A DNA stretch of 32,699 nt, taken from contig NZ_JNUP01000041.1 in the NCBI RefSeq assembly GCF_000758165.1, positions 1-32,699 on the forward strand. The letters are read 5' to 3'. Position 1 is the stretch's first letter, and every line of letters starts with the position of its first letter. Positions 29,945 through 32,699 of this stretch are shown piece after piece. The notes beneath the pieces are model-generated. The model saw only the letters and a list, made by a program, of their open reading frames with translations, had not been told where the DNA came from and ran no database searches. Origin of the DNA: Spirochaeta lutea. GTDB lineage: Bacteria > Spirochaetota > Spirochaetia > DSM-27196 > Salinispiraceae. Position numbers and translations under genes: made by a program.

Positions 29945-30904
29945 TTGTATTCACCAACCATGCGCTTGCTTGCGGTGCTTGAGCTCTTGGAAATCTATAG
30001 TTCTATCAGTGGTCCCGAACTGGCGCGCAGACTTGAGGTCGATAGGCGGACGGTACGGCGGTATATTGTCACCCTCCAGGATATGGGGATTCCGGTGGCA
30101 TCGGAACGCGGACCCTACGGTTCATACCGCCTGGAGCGAGGAAGCCGGCTGCCCCCTCTGATATTCAACGATTCGGAGGCCAGTGCAATCATTCTTGGAC
30201 TAATGGTATTGCGCCAAATGCGATTCCCCATGGACCCAACGGCGATAGAAGCTGCCTATGCAAAAACAAAACGGCTGTTACCGGAAAAGCTCCTGGGCTA
30301 TGTGAACGACCTTGAGGACTTGGTAACGGTGTATAATCCCCCCTATATTCCCATCAGTCAGATACCACATACCGATTTTGTATCGCTCCTGGATCATGCC
30401 ATCAAAAAGCGAAAGACAGTAGAAATTACCCATGTTTCCCAGGATGGAAGGGTAACGACCCGGGAAGTGGATTTATACGGGTTGGTGTTAATCCCAGGGC
30501 ATTGGTATACCGCGGGGTACTGCCATTTGAGAAAGGACCTGCGGACCTTCCGGCTGGACCGTCTGCGTTCTGTCACCAAAACAGAAAAAGTATTCGAGCG
30601 TCCTGAGAACTTCGACGTGCTGAATCATGTCTTGGGTTCCATAGAACGAGTTCAGAGCAGATTTGAGGTTGAAGTGATGCTAAAAACCTCCCTGGACCAT
30701 GCACTAGGTTGCCTCCCGTCAGAAACCCACTATCTTGAACCCGTTGACGGCGGGGTTCTCTACCGGCAGTCCACATCCCGGTTAGACTGGGTGGCCTTCA
30801 GCCTGATAACCCTTGATGTCCCAATCATAATCCGCAAGCCCCAAGAATTGTCTGAGGTATTTCGCGGGATTTCTGAAAAAGCAGGGAAGATTGCAGCATC
30901 GTAA
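29945..30904 (+). CDS. HTH/WYL-domain transcriptional regulator
   Basis: The 319-residue regulator starts with a winged HTH (residues 5-60: MRLLAVLELLEIYSSISGPE then VDRRTVRRYI) and the GPYGSYRLERG wing. The middle and C-terminal part form a WYL-type sensor domain, with LVLIPGHWYTAGYCHLR at about 180-196 and FRLDRLRSV at about 201-209. WYL proteins sense ligands or nucleic acids and often control neighbouring genes. TTG at 29945 is chosen as start because AGGA at 29935-29938 sits 6 bp upstream; the ATG at 29960 has poorer spacing. The gene diverges from the epoxide hydrolase gene across an 84-bp shared region, which includes a TATAAT at 29889-29894 with no good -35. Confidence 0.87.
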   Translation: MYSPTMRLLAVLELLEIYSSISGPELARRLEVDRRTVRRYIVTLQDMGIPVASERGPYGSYRLERGSRLPPLIFNDSEASAIILGLMVLRQMRFPMDPTAIEAAYAKTKRLLPEKLLGYVNDLEDLVTVYNPPYIPISQIPHTDFVSLLDHAIKKRKTVEITHVSQDGRVTTREVDLYGLVLIPGHWYTAGYCHLRKDLRTFRLDRLRSVTKTEKVFERPENFDVLNHVLGSIERVQSRFEVEVMLKTSLDHALGCLPSETHYLEPVDGGVLYRQSTSRLDWVAFSLITLDVPIIIRKPQELSEVFRGISEKAGKIAAS

Positions 30905-31036
30905 CTCACCCAGTATTTGCTTACCTTGTATTTCCGGCCCGAAGGGCTTGGCGTGAAAATTACGGAAAGAGCGAAGGGGTTAGTGGTTTTCATACCAAGG
31001 GAATTGTCAAGTTGAAGCAGTTATTTGACGTCTTTT

Positions 31037-31249
31037 TTACTTGAAGATTTTTATTCCATGAAGATCACTCATTAATTGAAAGTGATTGTCACGTGTAAAT
31101 AGTTCCAAATTATTCTCAATCGCATTTTGTGTAATTATTAGATCAAGAATACCGATTTTATTTATACCATTTTTTAAATTTATACTTTGCATAAGAATGA
31201 TTTCTTTCCAGTTATTTTTATTGGTATAGCAGGTTTGTGAACGGTACAT
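31037..31249 (-). pseudogene. C-terminal fragment of a PIN-domain (VapC-like) toxin
   Basis: The open frame ends in a typical PIN-domain C-terminus: GINKIGILDLIITQNAIENN, then LFTRDNHFQL and the final strand GIKIFK. The aspartates of ILDLII and TRDNHF are the third and fourth acidic residues of the PIN active site. The N-terminal half with the first acidic residue is missing, and no antitoxin gene is present. The beginning of the frame (about 31200-31249) shows no homology and runs antisense to the TetR-like fragment, so the true fragment probably starts near 31200. Confidence 0.65.
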
Positions 31250-31406
31250 GGCGTTTGCAGATGAGAATCCAAAACTCTATCTACTCATGTTTACCCATCT
31301 AACCAGTGAGCGCGAATCGGTGGCAGTTCCCATGCCGGAGAATACCCCGTACGGATCGTTTGTTAAAATTGTTGAGGGTGGTATCCAAACCGGTGAGCTC
31401 GATTAA
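31248..31406 (+). pseudogene. C-terminal fragment of a TetR/AcrR-like regulator
   Basis: The 52-codon frame (ADENPKLYLLMFTHLTS near the start; FVKIVEGGIQTGELD at the end) resembles the ligand-binding domain of TetR-type regulators, in which ENPxLYxLMF and a final GxxxGEL helix are common. The HTH part is absent. The frame stops exactly where the transposase frame begins on the opposite strand, so it was cut on both sides by rearrangement. Confidence 0.5.
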
Positions 31407-32605
31407 GCAACCTTTTTTCTGTAAATTTCTTTAAAAGCAGGGCGATCATTAGACTCGGGTAAGTACCGTTTTTCATTCTGCCATTGATCGTTCTGTTCGA
31501 TCAGCATGGCCGCCGCAAGGCGAAGCAAACTATCGGCATTAGGGAATACGCCTACGACCTTTGTTCGCCTTTTTATTTCTTTCATTTGACGTTCAGCCAA
31601 ATTTGAGGTTCGTAACTTCCTCCTGTGGTTTTCCGGGATATGAAATACGCTTAATCCCTCCCGGAGATTTTCATCAGCCCACTGGGCAAGACGGGGCTGG
31701 GTCTTCTCATACTTTTCTACCAGGCTCTGCAAGTACCTTTCGGCGTTCTGTTCATCTGGGGCATTGAAAACCTTGCGGATTTCCGCCGCTACCGCCGGGA
31801 CATCGTCTTTCCTTGTCACGTAACCACGAGCATTTTGCTGCAAGTGAAATTGACACCGTTGCCACAAGATTCCAGGAAACACAGCATCGATAGCTGCTCG
31901 AAGACCCGCATGGTCATCACTGGTAATCATGGTCAGACCATGGAGCCCTCTACGAACCAGGCCTTCTAGAAACGATCGCCAATTTACCTCCGCTTCGCTA
32001 TTGGCTACTTCTGTGCCCAAAATCTGACGTTTGCCTTCATAATCGACGCCTATGGCCATCAGTAGGGACTGTTTGACCACTTTCGAGCCTACACGCACTG
32101 ATTCATATGTAGCGTCGAGCACGAGATACTGTATTTGTCCTACCGGCGAGGATCGCCAGGATGTTGCCTCTTCATCCAGCTCCTTCGCCAATCGACTTAC
32201 CTGTGAGGAGCTCACCTCGGTGCCGCATAGGATTTCTACGATATCTGAAACCCGTCTAGTACTGACCCCTTTTACGTACATCTCGGCTATCGCAAGTTTT
32301 AAGGCTCGTTCACTCCGAATACCCTTTTCGATACAGCTGGGATAGAATTCCAGTCCGCGGACTTGAGGTATCTTGAGTAATACCTTCCCGGTAGCCAAAG
32401 CCAAGGTTTTGTTCTTAAACCCGTTGGCGTAGCCCATTCGATCTTCGGTCCGCTCATAGGGTTCGGCCTGAAGGGTTTTGGCTCGCTCAAGTTTCATTGC
32501 TTCGTTCACTACCTTTTCTATCACCTTAGAAAATTTACTGTCTTCCTTGGTGGCTAACATTTGGATCACTTGCTCTAAAAGTGTATACTCTGATTGGTAG
32601 GCCAT
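31403..32605 (-). CDS. IS256-family transposase (mutator type)
   Basis: The 400-residue DDE transposase is of the usual length for the family. The catalytic residues are D164 in LVLDATYE, D230 or D231 in TSDDHAGL, and E338 in NLAERQMKEIKRRTKV. The CQFHLQQNA segment at 251-259 holds the conserved C(2)H. The ATG at 32605 follows AAGGAG; a longer frame to 32641 lacks a ribosome site. The final residues (KKVA and stop) may be encoded partly by flanking DNA. The reading frame is otherwise intact and the enzyme may be active. Confidence 0.93.
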   Translation of the reverse strand: MAYQSEYTLLEQVIQMLATKEDSKFSKVIEKVVNEAMKLERAKTLQAEPYERTEDRMGYANGFKNKTLALATGKVLLKIPQVRGLEFYPSCIEKGIRSERALKLAIAEMYVKGVSTRRVSDIVEILCGTEVSSSQVSRLAKELDEEATSWRSSPVGQIQYLVLDATYESVRVGSKVVKQSLLMAIGVDYEGKRQILGTEVANSEAEVNWRSFLEGLVRRGLHGLTMITSDDHAGLRAAIDAVFPGILWQRCQFHLQQNARGYVTRKDDVPAVAAEIRKVFNAPDEQNAERYLQSLVEKYEKTQPRLAQWADENLREGLSVFHIPENHRRKLRTSNLAERQMKEIKRRTKVVGVFPNADSLLRLAAAMLIEQNDQWQNEKRYLPESNDRPAFKEIYRKKVA

Positions 32606-32699
32606 CGGGCTCTCCTTATGGTTTGTTTCGTCACTTACCATTTGAGCCTGATCGGCCTGCTTTCTTCAACCTAATTTACAGAAAGAATTGTACACCAAC
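31411..32699 (-). mobile_element. IS256-family insertion sequence, left end apparently lost
   Basis: On the transposase-start side, the outer sequence reads (minus strand) GTGTACAATTCTTTCTGTAA, close to the window edge and typical of an IS256-type terminus. On the other side only the inner part TTTCTGTAAATT (31416-31427) is matched, and the GTGTACAATTC end is replaced by unrelated bases. Both sides then share an AAAGCAGG-type inner motif. The left boundary is therefore approximate and may be a deletion endpoint. Confidence 0.6.

Overview
The window looks like a GC-rich bacterial chromosome with a Gram-negative-type gene set, interrupted by an accessory region of mixed and often lower GC. I cannot name the organism. 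The gene style (MelB-type sugar symporter, very long Lhr helicase, WYL regulator, attC-like hairpins beside a tyrosine recombinase remnant) would fit a free-living spirochaete, but that is an impression, not a demonstration.

Layout. 1-11244 is GC-rich core-like DNA: a GPH-family (MelB-like) transporter, a GNAT-like protein, a convergent SulP anion transporter with STAS and PTS EIIA-like domains, a 1900-residue Lhr-type helicase inflated by low-complexity inserts and a 15-bp tandem repeat, and a small unknown gene. At 11374-11637 lies the catalytic end of a broken tyrosine recombinase. It is followed by a strikingly AT-rich helicase with a C-terminal PD-(D/E)XK-like nuclease domain (11820-14303), a strong hairpin, and an imperfect palindrome resembling an integron attC site.

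14576-24379 is one tightly packed operon: hsdM, rhuM, hsdS, a SIR2-like gene, an FRG-domain gene and hsdR. All junctions are 4-8 bp start/stop overlaps. This is a complete type I restriction-modification system with three embedded accessory genes. The SIR2/FRG pair lies between the specificity and restriction subunits and is the best candidate for an undescribed defence module: a predicted NAD+-consuming effector co-expressed with restriction. A second attC-like palindrome follows hsdR.

24681-28165 holds small accessory genes: a truncated GNAT, an HTH/alpha-beta hydrolase pair, an AbrB/Doc toxin-antitoxin pair with an inverted repeat in its promoter, and a pRiA4b ORF-3-like gene. 28181-30904 returns to more ordinary genes: a YdeI/OmdA-like protein, an epoxide hydrolase and a divergent WYL regulator. 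The right end (31037-32699) is decayed DNA, with fragments of a PIN toxin and a TetR-like regulator abutting an IS256-family transposase whose left terminus seems to be missing.

A 105-bp element with 20-bp terminal inverted repeats flanked by TA occurs twice in full (1554-1658 and 28780-28884). A right end lies at 31-50 and a diverged solo end at 28152-28171. It behaves like a small non-autonomous transposable element that settles between genes, next to start and stop codons.
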